Of a stretch of DNA of 64,000 bases, positions 17,915 to 26,523 are shown piece by piece. Source of the stretch: Planctomycetota bacterium. GTDB taxonomy: Bacteria > Planctomycetota > Phycisphaerae > Phycisphaerales > UBA1924. Under the pieces are notes generated by a model. The model was not told the DNA's origin. It saw nothing but the letters and a program-made list of their open reading frames with translations, and did not search any database. The translations under genes and the position numbers were made by a program. Position 1 is the first letter of the stretch; each line of letters begins with the position of its first letter. The DNA is taken from assembly GCA_017303555.1 (NCBI GenBank), contig JAFLCN010000017.1, positions 1 through 64,000 on the forward strand, in the 5' to 3' direction.

Positions 17915-20341
17915 TCACCGCGTCGGCGTGGTCGGGATTGGCGTCACAATCCTGCGGTGCGCCCACCGTGCGATGACACCGTGCCGGGGCGAGGCGATCG
18001 CTGCGAGCACGAACAGCCCAAGAGCGGTCGTGGCGATCATCCCGGCGACGGAAGTGTTCAGTCTGACCGCGAGCGCATAGCCGAGAACGGCGCTCAATCC
18101 GGCGATCGCGGCCGACCACCAGAGCATCCGACCGAGCTTGTCGGTCAGCAGGTGCGCCGTCGCCCCCGGCGCGACGAGCATCGCCACCACCAGGATCGAT
18201 CCGACCGCCTCGAACGAGGCAACCGACGTCGCGGCCACAGCGGTCATGAGCCCGTAGTGAACCGCGGTCGCGCTGATGCCCATCGTCGTCGCCAGGTACG
18301 GATCGAAGCAGACGATCTTGAGCTCCTTGAAAAAGACCGCGATGAGCGTGACGTTGATCGCGAGAACGATGAAAAGCCAGACGAACGAGCGTGGAAGCTC
18401 CAGGCCCAGCAGCCTGACGGTATCGAACGGAGCGAACTCGATCAGCCCGTAGAGCACGCAACCCGGATCGAGATCGACATCGCGGGCCACCAGCGTGATG
18501 AGAATCACACCGAGCGCGAACAACGTCGTGAACACCACGCCCATCGAGGCATCCTCCGGCACTCGCCCCCAGCGGTTGAGGCCGGTCGAGATCAGCGCCG
18601 TCAGCACCCCCACCACCATCGCGCCGGCCAGCATCGCGATCGGCTCGCGGGTGCCCGTGAGGAAGAACGCCGCGGCAAGCCCGGGCAGGATCGCGTGCGA
18701 GATGGCGTCGCCCAGGAGTGACATCCGACGCAGCAGCAGGAAGCAGCCGACCAGGCCGCACGCGATGCAGCAGCAGATGGCGATCGCGACGGTCCACAGG
18801 TCGTCGCTGCGGATCGGATACGAGCCGAGGCTGAACCATGCGTCCGCGCTCGCGAGCATCGGGGCTGCGCCGCTTTCGATGACGACACGCGTGTTCTCGT
18901 GCCGGTTCGCCTCGCCCCCGGCCCGCGCGTCGGGAACGAACGTGAACGCGCCGAGGAACACCGCAAGGAACGCGATCAAGAGCGACGCGCCCCCCGGGGA
19001 GCGCACCGGCGGAGCGATCGGATGAGGCGACGCCGGAACGGGTTTGTCCACCACGGGACTCTGCGGACGAACCTGCTCTCGCTCGGCGAGTCGGGCTTCG
19101 AGCTGCGCGATCATCGCCGGAGACAACACGTGTTCAAGCTGGTCGGCATCGCGATCGACGTGGTCCGGCGCGATATCGGCCTGCTCGATCAGGTAGAGCT
19201 CCCAGAGACGGTGCGCACGCACGACCCGGACCGCGGCATCGCGACCGGCGGGCGTGAGCGTGTACTCCGAGTGTCGCGCGGCGACCAAACCTTCACGCAG
19301 GGCGCGCCGCAGTCCCAGCGTGTGCGACGATGCGGGGCGGACGAGCTTCTCCGGATGCCAGCCACGCTCCAGGTCGCCCATCGGCTCCACCGTTTCGTAC
19401 ACATCGCGCAGCAGATTCTGGACGGCGATGCGCCGGCGGAGCGCGTAGCGCCTGAACAGATCAGCGATCAGCCCGCGCTTGGGCGCACAGAGCAGCGAAA
19501 CAATGAAGATGAACGCCGCGGTCAGCACGATGAGCGGGCCGGTCGGCCAGCCGCGGCTGAGCGCCCCGGCGGGCGTGGGCACCGTGGCGCTCAGGATCGT
19601 CCCGAGAAGCCCGGAGGCCCCGCCGAAGATTGCCGCGAGCACCAGCATCACGCCCAGCCGGTTGGTCCAGAACCGTGCCGCAACAGCCGGAATGATCAGA
19701 AGCGCCACCATGAGCACCACGCCCACGGCGGGCAGGCCGACCACCGTGCAGATGCACACAAGTGCCATCAGGAAGAGATCGAGCGCAACGGTCGGCCAGC
19801 CTTGCCCCGCGGCAAAGTCCCGATCGAAACACAGCAGCTTGAACTCTTTGTAGAAAAGAAGAGTCGCGCCCAGCACGATCGCGGCGACAGCCAGGATCAA
19901 TTGGGCATCGGCCGCGACCATGCTTGCCGCCTTGCCGAAGATGAAACTGTCGAGCCCGGCGCGGTTCCCGGCCGGCTGGTTCTGGATGATCCGCGAAAGG
20001 ACGATGCCGAGTCCGAAGAACCCGCCGATGGCCAGGCCGATGGCGGCGTCTTCCTTCACGCGGGTCCAGGCCGTGACGAACGTGACAAATGCCGCGGCGA
20101 GCACGCCGAAAAGCAGCGCGCCGGCGAGAAACGCCACAAAGTTCCGCTCGCCAACGACAAAGTACGCGGCACACACGCCGGGAAGCGCCGCGTGCGCGAC
20201 GGCATCGCCGACGAGCGATTGCTTCCGGAGCACCGCGAACGACCCGACCACCGCCGATGCGATACCCAGCAGCATCGTGCCGATGAGCACGATCCGCGTG
20301 TTCGCATCCTGAAGCGTGATGAGTCGTAGAAATTGATCCAT
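17915..20341 (-). CDS. Metal ABC permease - DtxR/MntR-like domain - metal ABC permease fusion (YtgCR + YtgD-like)
   Basis: A single 808-aa open frame. Residues about 1-290 are a TroC/ZnuB-type permease. Residues about 300-420 form a cytoplasmic DtxR-family module: a winged helix (YTLTPAGRDAAVRVV) and dimerisation part with the metal ligands HRLWE and HVDRDADQLEH; the residue matching DtxR Cys102 is Asp, as in Mn-type regulators with an acidic residue there. After a Pro-rich linker and an extra hydrophobic segment (SLLIAFLAVFLGAFTFV), residues about 510-808 form a second TroD-type permease. In Chlamydia, YtgCR is a permease-repressor fusion with YtgD encoded separately; here all three are joined. 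An in-frame internal ATG at 18859 lacks a Shine-Dalgarno. It starts 13 nt after the ATPase gene. Domain calls are strong; processing is inference. Confidence 0.9.
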   Translation of the reverse strand: MDQFLRLITLQDANTRIVLIGTMLLGIASAVVGSFAVLRKQSLVGDAVAHAALPGVCAAYFVVGERNFVAFLAGALLFGVLAAAFVTFVTAWTRVKEDAAIGLAIGGFFGLGIVLSRIIQNQPAGNRAGLDSFIFGKAASMVAADAQLILAVAAIVLGATLLFYKEFKLLCFDRDFAAGQGWPTVALDLFLMALVCICTVVGLPAVGVVLMVALLIIPAVAARFWTNRLGVMLVLAAIFGGASGLLGTILSATVPTPAGALSRGWPTGPLIVLTAAFIFIVSLLCAPKRGLIADLFRRYALRRRIAVQNLLRDVYETVEPMGDLERGWHPEKLVRPASSHTLGLRRALREGLVAARHSEYTLTPAGRDAAVRVVRAHRLWELYLIEQADIAPDHVDRDADQLEHVLSPAMIAQLEARLAEREQVRPQSPVVDKPVPASPHPIAPPVRSPGGASLLIAFLAVFLGAFTFVPDARAGGEANRHENTRVVIESGAAPMLASADAWFSLGSYPIRSDDLWTVAIAICCCIACGLVGCFLLLRRMSLLGDAISHAILPGLAAAFFLTGTREPIAMLAGAMVVGVLTALISTGLNRWGRVPEDASMGVVFTTLFALGVILITLVARDVDLDPGCVLYGLIEFAPFDTVRLLGLELPRSFVWLFIVLAINVTLIAVFFKELKIVCFDPYLATTMGISATAVHYGLMTAVAATSVASFEAVGSILVVAMLVAPGATAHLLTDKLGRMLWWSAAIAGLSAVLGYALAVRLNTSVAGMIATTALGLFVLAAIASPRHGVIARWAHRRIVTPIPTTPTR

Positions 20342-20354
20342 GGTTGACCGGCGC

Positions 20355-21170
20355 CTAGCTCGACGGCCCGCCCCTCCGCACCGATTCGATCGCCTCGTCC
20401 AGGATCGTGAGCCGCCCCCCGTAGGTTTTCTGCAGGTTGTCGCGGGTGAACGTCGTCGCGACGGGTCCGGCGGCAACGAGCCGCATGTTCAGCAGCACGA
20501 CGTGATCGAAGTACTCCGGAACGGTCTGCAAGTCGTGATGCACGGCGATCACGGTCTTGCCGGCGGAGCGAAGTTCCCGCAGCACGCCGACGATCGCCTT
20601 CTCGGTCGCGGCGTCCACACCGGCGAACGGTTCGTCCATGAAATAAATCGTGGCGTCTTGAGCGAGTGCCCGCGCGAGGAAGACCCGCTGCTGCTGCCCG
20701 CCCGAGAGCTGGCTGATCTGGCGCGCCGCAAACTCTTCCATCCCCACTTTGCGGAGCGCTTCCATGGCGGCATCGCGGTCGGTCCGGCCCGGCCGACGGA
20801 TCCAGCCGAGCCTTCCGTACCTGCCCATCAGCACGACATCGAGCGCATCCACAGGGAAATCCCAGTCCACGGTCTCGCGCTGCGGGACGTACCCGATGAG
20901 CGATCGCGACTGCTTCAGCGGCTTTCCGAAGATGCGGACCTCGCCGCTCGCGAGCGGCACGAGACCCAGGATCGCCTTGAGCAGCGTGGACTTTCCCGCG
21001 CCGTTGGGGCCGACGATCGCGATCAGGCTCTGTGCCGGGAGCGAGATATCAACATCCCAGAGCACGGGCTTGCGCCGGTACGCGACCGTCACATCGTGAA
21101 CCTCCACGCTGACCGGATCGGACCAGGATTGCACGTCCGGCGTGAATGGGGCGCGGCGGGGGATGCTCAT
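20355..21170 (-). CDS. Metal ABC transporter ATP-binding protein (TroB/ZnuC/YtgB-like)
   Basis: A 271-aa ABC ATPase with Walker [10 protein letters not shown] near residue 54, a Q-loop (GYVPQRE), signature LSGGQQQR, Walker [13 protein letters not shown] and switch His (AVHHDL). The pattern [14 protein letters not shown] is characteristic of the manganese/zinc/iron chelate family. It powers import through the fused permease encoded 13 nt downstream. Its start overlaps the stop codon of the binding-protein gene by 4 nt (ATGA), implying coupling. Confidence 0.95.
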   Translation of the reverse strand: MSIPRRAPFTPDVQSWSDPVSVEVHDVTVAYRRKPVLWDVDISLPAQSLIAIVGPNGAGKSTLLKAILGLVPLASGEVRIFGKPLKQSRSLIGYVPQRETVDWDFPVDALDVVLMGRYGRLGWIRRPGRTDRDAAMEALRKVGMEEFAARQISQLSGGQQQRVFLARALAQDATIYFMDEPFAGVDAATEKAIVGVLRELRSAGKTVIAVHHDLQTVPEYFDHVVLLNMRLVAAGPVATTFTRDNLQKTYGGRLTILDEAIESVRRGGPSS

Positions 21171-22177
21171 CGGCGATGATCTCCCGCCGGTTTTTCCGAG
21201 CGCCCGGCGAGGTACTCGCCCAGAACGCCCGGTTTCTTCTCCGGCACCGTTCCTCCGAGCGCCCTCGTGATCGTGTCCACGTTGTGAATCACCATGCCGA
21301 TGTAGGTTCCGTCGAGCGTTCCGTCCTTGCCCATCGCGTCGCTGAAAAGCTCGCCCCCGATCGCGACCGTGTGGCCGCGGCCCTTGCAGCCTTCGACCAG
21401 CGCATCCACCGTCTTGCGGGGCACGCTGCTCTCGATGAACACCGCGGGGATCCTCCTTCTCACCAGTTCATCCACCAGCGCGTTCATGTCCTTCAGGCTC
21501 GCCTCGCTGTCGGTGCTGATCCCCTGGATGGCCTTCACCTCGAGCCCGTATGCGCGCCCGAAGTACCCGAACGCATCGTGCGCCGTGACCATGACCCGAT
21601 GATCCTCGGGGATTGTGGCGATCGTGGCCTTCGCGTACTCGTTCAGCGCCGCGAGCACTTCCGCGTACGACTTCGCGGCAGCGGTGTACGCATCGGCGTT
21701 CGCCGGATCCTTCTCTCGAAACGTGTCGCGGATGCGATCACCGACCCGCATCCACAGACCGACATCGAACCAGACATGCGGATCGAACTGCCCTTGAAAC
21801 TCCGGCGGCTCGCGCAGCAGCTTCTCGTCGATCGCGTCGGTGACCTGCGCCACGGTCCGGCGACCGGCCATCTTGACGATGACATCCGCCATGCGGCCTT
21901 CGAGGTGGAGCCCGTTGTACAGGACAACGTCCGAATCCGACATCGCCCGCACATCGCCGGGCGAGGCCTTATACAGATGCGGATCGACCCCTTCGCCCAT
22001 CAACGCCGTGACGCGGACGTGCCCGCCCCCCACCTCACGCGCGACGTCGGCGATCATGCCCGTGGTCGCGATGACCTTGAGCGGAGGCTGCGGCTCCGCG
22101 GGCGCCGCCCCCAGCGCGCCGGCTACCAGCGCCAGCAAGGTGAAAAGCCCGAACGAGTTCCATCTGTGTCGATCCAT
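21167..22177 (-). CDS. Metal ABC transporter substrate-binding protein (TroA/ZnuA/YtgA-like)
   Basis: A 336-aa exported cluster A-I binding protein. A signal peptide ([17 protein letters not shown]) precedes [16 protein letters not shown]. Probable metal ligands are His in GVDPHLYK, His in FDPHVWFD, His in TAHDAFGYF and Asp in GELFSDAMG. The third His, rather than Glu, is the TroA/ZnuA arrangement seen in zinc or manganese binders. There is no His-rich loop of the ZnuA kind. The ATG at 22177 has GAAGGA upstream and starts the signal peptide directly. It follows the outer-membrane protein gene by 56 nt. Confidence 0.93.
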   Translation of the reverse strand: MDRHRWNSFGLFTLLALVAGALGAAPAEPQPPLKVIATTGMIADVAREVGGGHVRVTALMGEGVDPHLYKASPGDVRAMSDSDVVLYNGLHLEGRMADVIVKMAGRRTVAQVTDAIDEKLLREPPEFQGQFDPHVWFDVGLWMRVGDRIRDTFREKDPANADAYTAAAKSYAEVLAALNEYAKATIATIPEDHRVMVTAHDAFGYFGRAYGLEVKAIQGISTDSEASLKDMNALVDELVRRRIPAVFIESSVPRKTVDALVEGCKGRGHTVAIGGELFSDAMGKDGTLDGTYIGMVIHNVDTITRALGGTVPEKKPGVLGEYLAGRSEKPAGDHRR

Positions 22178-22233
22178 TGCCCGTTCCTTCACGCTTCCAA
22201 GCTGCTTCTCTCGCTCGAAGGCCGAAAATCCGC

Positions 22234-23094
22234 TCAATACCGAACCGAGATGCCGCCGAACACACCGAAATCTTCCGAAGCCTGCGTCAGACCGATCCGA
22301 ATGCCCGCATCGAGTTGCACATCGGGCGTCGCGCCGTAGGTGAGGCCCGCATCGAAGCTGGCCCGGTAGCTGTGCCCCCCGCTCAGGCTCGCGAAGCCCG
22401 CGTACTCGATGAAACCGTCGAGATCTCCGACAATCGGGCGCCCGATGGTGGCCGTGTGCACAAACTCCACATCTTGCCCGTCGCCGTCCTCGTCGCGGAC
22501 GAAATCGAACTCGGCCATCAACCCCAGATTGAAGCCGTGCGGCAGATCAGCCCCAAAGGGTGCGATGATGCCGCCTTCCACCTCGCCGGCGCCGAGATCG
22601 TTCGAAGCGGTCGGGAACGTGACGAACGGCATGAGCGCGAACGCGGTTTCACCCTCGTCGTTCCCCCAGAGATTGACCTTGAGCCGCAGCGCGATGTCGC
22701 CGAATCCCTGCGCCGTTTCGCTCGCGCCTGCCGCCCGGTCGGTGGTTCGGATCCACGTATACGGATCGAGCCCGAGCTGGAGATCGACCGAATTGAGCAG
22801 CCCCGCTTTGAGAAGCATCGGCGCGGCGGCGACGCCCCGCGTCGTCAGCGAATCCGGGCTGTTGCGATCGTACGAAAAATCCGCGAACGACATCTCGAGC
22901 TGGAAATGCCCCGCATCCACGGTGTGCGGACTCTCGGTGATATCCGGCCGATCGGTGCTCATCTCCCGCATCTGATCCCGGGGCGTCGGATTGAAGAGCG
23001 TGTAGCCCGATTTGCCCGGGCCCTGGGCGGGGGCGTCGCAGCACAGGCAAAGCCCGCCCGCCGCCCGCCCGAAAATTCCAAGAACCCGTTTCAT
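22234..23094 (-). CDS. Putative outer-membrane channel of the MetA-pathway/phenol-degradation transporter family
   Basis: A 286-aa protein with a short signal region and a beta-rich body. The motif STDRPDITESPHTVDAGHFQ is the signature of the PF13557-type outer-membrane family, and the C-terminus ends in an aromatic strand (GGISVRY). The start at 23094 (MKRVLGIF) has AAGGA about 9 nt upstream. It is the first gene of the metal-uptake operon, so it may pass metal or a metal chelate across the outer membrane; that role is inference from position. Expression is probably controlled from the shared divergent promoter region. Confidence 0.75.
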   Translation of the reverse strand: MKRVLGIFGRAAGGLCLCCDAPAQGPGKSGYTLFNPTPRDQMREMSTDRPDITESPHTVDAGHFQLEMSFADFSYDRNSPDSLTTRGVAAAPMLLKAGLLNSVDLQLGLDPYTWIRTTDRAAGASETAQGFGDIALRLKVNLWGNDEGETAFALMPFVTFPTASNDLGAGEVEGGIIAPFGADLPHGFNLGLMAEFDFVRDEDGDGQDVEFVHTATIGRPIVGDLDGFIEYAGFASLSGGHSYRASFDAGLTYGATPDVQLDAGIRIGLTQASEDFGVFGGISVRY

Positions 23095-23134
23095 CCGCGC
23101 CTGTCCTTCGGCCGAACCAAAAGTTTGAGTCATC

Positions 23135-23148
23135 AAACTGTACAGTTT
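23135..23148. promoter_or_regulatory. Perfect 14-bp palindrome, candidate operator of the metal regulator
   Basis: AAACTGTACAGTTT is perfectly self-complementary and lies in the 115-bp gap between the divergent metal operon and the DtxR-type regulator gene, 41 nt from the former and 62 nt from the latter start. Position and symmetry fit a dimeric metalloregulator site. It does not match the classical DtxR box, so the assignment is inference. Confidence 0.6.
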
Positions 23149-23209
23149 TGTCGATGAAAAGTCAATCCCGGCCCCGGTGCGGGTATGATGGGTCCGTTCG
23201 GGAGCCCGA

Positions 23210-23887
23210 TTGGCAACGGAAACGGTCGAAAACTACCTGAAAGCGATCTACGCCCTGAGCCGCGAGGCCGCCGCGGGCGAGGCCGCCATGTCGCGCATCG
23301 CGACGGTCGTGGGCGTCACCACCGGAACCGCAACGACGATGGTGAAGAAACTCACCGCGGCCAAGCTGGTTCGCTACGAACGATTCGGGGGGGTGAAACT
23401 GACGAGCAGGGGCGAGAAAGCCGCCATCGACATCCTCCGCCGCCACAGGTTGATCGAGACCTTCCTCGTCGAGACCCTGAACCTGGATTGGAGCCTCGTG
23501 CACGCCGAGGCCGAGCGGCTCGAACACGCGATTTCACCGATCGTGCTGGAGGCGCTCGACCGGCACCTCGGGCACCCGAGCGTCGATCCGCACGGCGACC
23601 CGATTCCGGATAGCAAGGGGGGCGTTCGCGAGGGTGTCGGAAAGTCGCTGACGGGCTTCGCGCCGGGCGCCCGCATCCGCGTTTCCCGCATCGTCGATCA
23701 GGATCAGCAGTTTCTCGCGTTTGTCGCCCGCCACGGCCTGAAGCCCGGCGCCCTCGCTCGAATTGTCGCGGCGGACGCACCGGCCCAGTCCATCCGGATC
23801 GAGGCCCGTGACCATCCGGGTGTCTCGCTCGCGTTTGCCGCGGCAGAGAAAATTCTTGCCGAACCCGTTGGGGCCATTCCGGCCTGA
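23210..23887 (+). CDS. DtxR/MntR-family metal-dependent transcriptional regulator
   Basis: A 225-aa regulator with a winged helix (residues about 1-65, MSRIATVVGVTTGTATTMVKKL), a dimerisation domain (LTSRGEKAAIDILRRHRLIETFL) and a C-terminal FeoA/SH3-like domain (GARIRVSRIVDQD...). Metal ligands HRLIE and VHAEAERLEH are present, with Glu where DtxR has Cys102, which points to manganese rather than iron. It should repress the divergent uptake operon when metal is replete, and possibly itself, via the palindrome at 23135-23148. The start is TTG at 23210, supported by GGGAG at 23200-23204; no nearby ATG fits. Confidence 0.9.
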   Translation: MATETVENYLKAIYALSREAAAGEAAMSRIATVVGVTTGTATTMVKKLTAAKLVRYERFGGVKLTSRGEKAAIDILRRHRLIETFLVETLNLDWSLVHAEAERLEHAISPIVLEALDRHLGHPSVDPHGDPIPDSKGGVREGVGKSLTGFAPGARIRVSRIVDQDQQFLAFVARHGLKPGALARIVAADAPAQSIRIEARDHPGVSLAFAAAEKILAEPVGAIPA

Positions 23888-23976
23888 TTTTCCGGCCCTG
23901 TAAGCACCAAACACCCACCGATCTGTCTGCCTTCCGAGGCGATTCCTGACCCCCAATCGCCTACGCTTCTCCCCCT

Positions 23977-24870
23977 ATGGGCAAGACTCGCGAGATCAAG
24001 AAGCGGATCAAGGCTGTCGGCAACATCCGGCGCATCACCAAGACGATGCAGATGATCGCGACGGCGAAGTTCTCGGCAGCGCAGCAGCGCTCGGTCTCCA
24101 GCCGCCCGTACACCGACGCCCTCTTCGAACTGGTCGCCAGCCTCGCCAAGGGCCTCACCGATATCAAGCATCCGCTGCTCACCAGCGGCCCCGCTAAGCC
24201 GGGCGCGAAGCCCCTGCTGCTTGTCCTGACGTCCGATCGCGGCCTCTGCGGCCCGTACAACGGCAGCATCCTGCGCACGGGCATGCACTTTGTCCGCGAG
24301 AATCCGGCGAGCCGCGCCGGCTTTATCGAACTGGTCGGAAAAAAGGGCGCCGGCTTCCTCAAGTACAACAAAATCCCCGTCTCGCAGCAGCACAACCAGT
24401 TCGGCGACAAGCCCACCTACGAAAAGGTCGAGGAGCTCGCGCAGAACTACATCGACCGCTTCACCAGCGGCGAGGTTTCCAGCGTCCACGTCATCTACAT
24501 GAAGTTTGTCTCCGCGGGCAAGCAGATCCCGACGGTGATGCAGCTCCTCCCCTTCAAAGCCGACGAAGCCGAAAAGAAATCCGCCGCGGCCGAGACCAAG
24601 AGCGGAGCGACCACGCAGTACGAGTTCAGCCCCTCGGCCGAAGAGCTTCTGGGCGAGTTGCTGCCGTCCGCCGTCAAGGCCGTGCTCTTCCAGGCCTTCA
24701 ACGACGCGATCGTCAGCGAGCAGGTTGCACGCATGGTCGCGATGAAGGCCGCGACCGACAACGCCGGCAAGATGGGCAAGCGGCTGACGCGCGTCTTCAA
24801 CCGCGCACGTCAGGCGCAGATCACGACCGAGCTCACCGAAATCGTCGCCGGTGCCGCGGCACTCGGCTGA
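23977..24870 (+). CDS. atpG: F-type ATP synthase gamma subunit
   Basis: A 297-aa central-stalk subunit. The N-terminal helix MGKTREIKKRIKAVGNIRRITKTMQMIATAK and the C-terminal helix (SEQVARMVAMKAATDNAGKM, LTRVFNRARQAQITTEL) are the conserved coiled-coil parts that turn inside the alpha3-beta3 ring. LLVLTSDRGLCGPYN is the family Rossmann-like motif. Length is normal. What is odd is the position: no other ATP synthase gene is adjacent, as the flanks are a metal regulator and a glycosyltransferase. Confidence 0.95.
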   Translation: MGKTREIKKRIKAVGNIRRITKTMQMIATAKFSAAQQRSVSSRPYTDALFELVASLAKGLTDIKHPLLTSGPAKPGAKPLLLVLTSDRGLCGPYNGSILRTGMHFVRENPASRAGFIELVGKKGAGFLKYNKIPVSQQHNQFGDKPTYEKVEELAQNYIDRFTSGEVSSVHVIYMKFVSAGKQIPTVMQLLPFKADEAEKKSAAAETKSGATTQYEFSPSAEELLGELLPSAVKAVLFQAFNDAIVSEQVARMVAMKAATDNAGKMGKRLTRVFNRARQAQITTELTEIVAGAAALG

Positions 24871-24903
24871 TCCGGCCGAGGAAACCCGGAGCATTCGCCC
24901 CCG

Positions 24904-26001
24904 ATGAACGCCGCGCGTTCGATCCTCTACCTCGCGCCGACGTTCCTTGCCGACCGCACCCGCAAGCAGATCCGCGGCGTGCAGGTGATGGACTTCCAGA
25001 TCCTCAAGGACCTTGTTTCACTCGGCTTTCGCGTCTGCGTGCCGATCGAACGCACCTGGAAGGCACGCTTCGCCGAGCAGATGGGGGCGCTCGCGGGCGC
25101 AGCGAATCTTGAGGTCGTCGCCGTCCCCGCGTTCCGCAAGCCGCTCTTCACGACGATCGCCGCCGCGATCGCCCTCCGCAAGCGGAAGTTCGATGTCGCG
25201 TTTGTCGGCAACGTTGCTCGCGGGATCGTGCCCGGCATCAACATGATGCTGCGCCGTGGCGTCTTTGATCGCATGGTGATCCAGGCGAACGCGGCGCCCA
25301 AGCCCGAGTTCCTGAGAGCGCTCGCACGCTGGCCCGCGCGCGTCGTCGCCGTGAGCCGGCACGTGGCCGACGCGTTCCCCGCCGGTTCGACCGCAACCCC
25401 CGTCGACGTGTATTACGGGATCTGCAATCCGGCGGATTTCTTTCCCGCCCCCGAACGGCAAACCGGGCCGGTGCGGTTCTGCATGCTCGGCAAGCTGGAT
25501 ACAGCGCTCAAGGGCGTGGACGGCGTGGTGCGGGCGTTCGCATCTCTCCCGCCCGATATCCGCCCCGGCTGCGAACTGCACCTTGCCAGCTTTCCAGTGC
25601 TTCCAGAAGCGACCACGCGTGCAGCCTGGGGCGCCGGAGTGATCGCGCACCCGTGGATGCCCGTTTCAGAGGTGCCGGCGTTCCTCCGCACGATGGACGT
25701 CCTGATCATCGCGTCCGCATCTGAAACCTATTCGCAGGCGTGTGTTCAGGCGATGCTGACGGGGATTCCCGTGCTCGGGAGAGATCTGCCCGCGATCCGC
25801 GAGAAGCTGGCGACCGGGGGCGGGCTCTGCTTCGCAACCGATGCGGAGATCTCCTCGAAGATGGCGATTCTCGCGCGCGATGCGGCGCTCCGAGCCGACA
25901 TGGGCCGCGCCGGTCGCGCGCACGCCCTCAAGCACTGCATCTGGAACACTTCCGAGTTTCTCGATCGCTTTATCTTCCCGGCCGATCGCGGCCGGGCGTG
26001 A
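24904..26001 (+). CDS. GT4-family glycosyltransferase
   Basis: A 365-aa GT-B fold enzyme. The C-terminal half has the group 1 pattern: FCMLGKLDTALKGVDGVVRAFASL (donor-site start), GVIAHPWMPVSEVPAFLRTMDVLIIAS and the EX7E-like stretch ASETYSQACVQAMLTGIPVLG. The acceptor is probably an envelope polysaccharide or lipid; context gives no detail. It starts 33 nt after atpG and meets the convergent trmL gene at a 6-nt gap. Confidence 0.85.
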   Translation: MNAARSILYLAPTFLADRTRKQIRGVQVMDFQILKDLVSLGFRVCVPIERTWKARFAEQMGALAGAANLEVVAVPAFRKPLFTTIAAAIALRKRKFDVAFVGNVARGIVPGINMMLRRGVFDRMVIQANAAPKPEFLRALARWPARVVAVSRHVADAFPAGSTATPVDVYYGICNPADFFPAPERQTGPVRFCMLGKLDTALKGVDGVVRAFASLPPDIRPGCELHLASFPVLPEATTRAAWGAGVIAHPWMPVSEVPAFLRTMDVLIIASASETYSQACVQAMLTGIPVLGRDLPAIREKLATGGGLCFATDAEISSKMAILARDAALRADMGRAGRAHALKHCIWNTSEFLDRFIFPADRGRA

Positions 26002-26007
26002 CCCTGT

Positions 26008-26523
26008 TCAGGGCAGGATGACCCCGCGTTCGTCGATGCGGATCTCGCCCCGAGCGGAAAACTGCCGCACGCCCTCGTATGCCGCGGCACACACGGCGGT
26101 CGCGAGGTTGAGCCCGCGCTCGCCCTCGACCATCGGGAATCGAAGACACGAGTCAGGGGGCGCCGCCCGCAGGATGGACTCGGGCAAACCGGCGGTTTCT
26201 TTCCCGAAGACGAGCCAATCACCCCTTTGAAACTCGGCGTCGAACACGCTGCGCCGGGCGTGTGCAGAAAAAAACCAGAGCCGGGAGGGCGACTGTTCCG
26301 CGTGGAACGAAGCCCAGGAATCATGGTGTTTCACCCCGAGCCTGGGCCAGTAGTCGAGCCCCGCGCGCCGGCACGCCTTGTCGCTCGTGTCAAAGCCGAG
26401 CGGCCCGATGAGGTGCAGCGAACAACCAAGAACGAGCGCCGTGCGCCCGATGTTGCCGGTGTTGTTCGGAATCTCCGGCTCGTGCAAGACAAGATTCAGA
26501 AGCGGGAGCGTACCGGCACTCAC
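26008..26523 (-). CDS. trmL: tRNA (cytidine/uridine-34-2'-O)-methyltransferase TrmL
   Basis: A 171-aa SPOUT-class knotted methyltransferase that modifies the wobble ribose of tRNA-Leu isoacceptors with S-adenosylmethionine. Family motifs are HEPEIPNNTGNIGR, CRRAGLDYW, LVFGKETAGLPESIL and the knot loop ERGLNLATAV, where TrmL usually has RSMNLS. Length matches E. coli TrmL. The start overlaps the stop codon of the redoxin-like gene by 4 nt, so it is the downstream member of a coupled pair. Confidence 0.92.
   Translation of the reverse strand: MSAGTLPLLNLVLHEPEIPNNTGNIGRTALVLGCSLHLIGPLGFDTSDKACRRAGLDYWPRLGVKHHDSWASFHAEQSPSRLWFFSAHARRSVFDAEFQRGDWLVFGKETAGLPESILRAAPPDSCLRFPMVEGERGLNLATAVCAAAYEGVRQFSARGEIRIDERGVILP

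Noticed and set aside
18859..18861. Internal ATG as a separate start for the second permease
   Set aside because: The frame is continuous and no Shine-Dalgarno precedes this ATG, so separate translation is not supported, though not excluded.
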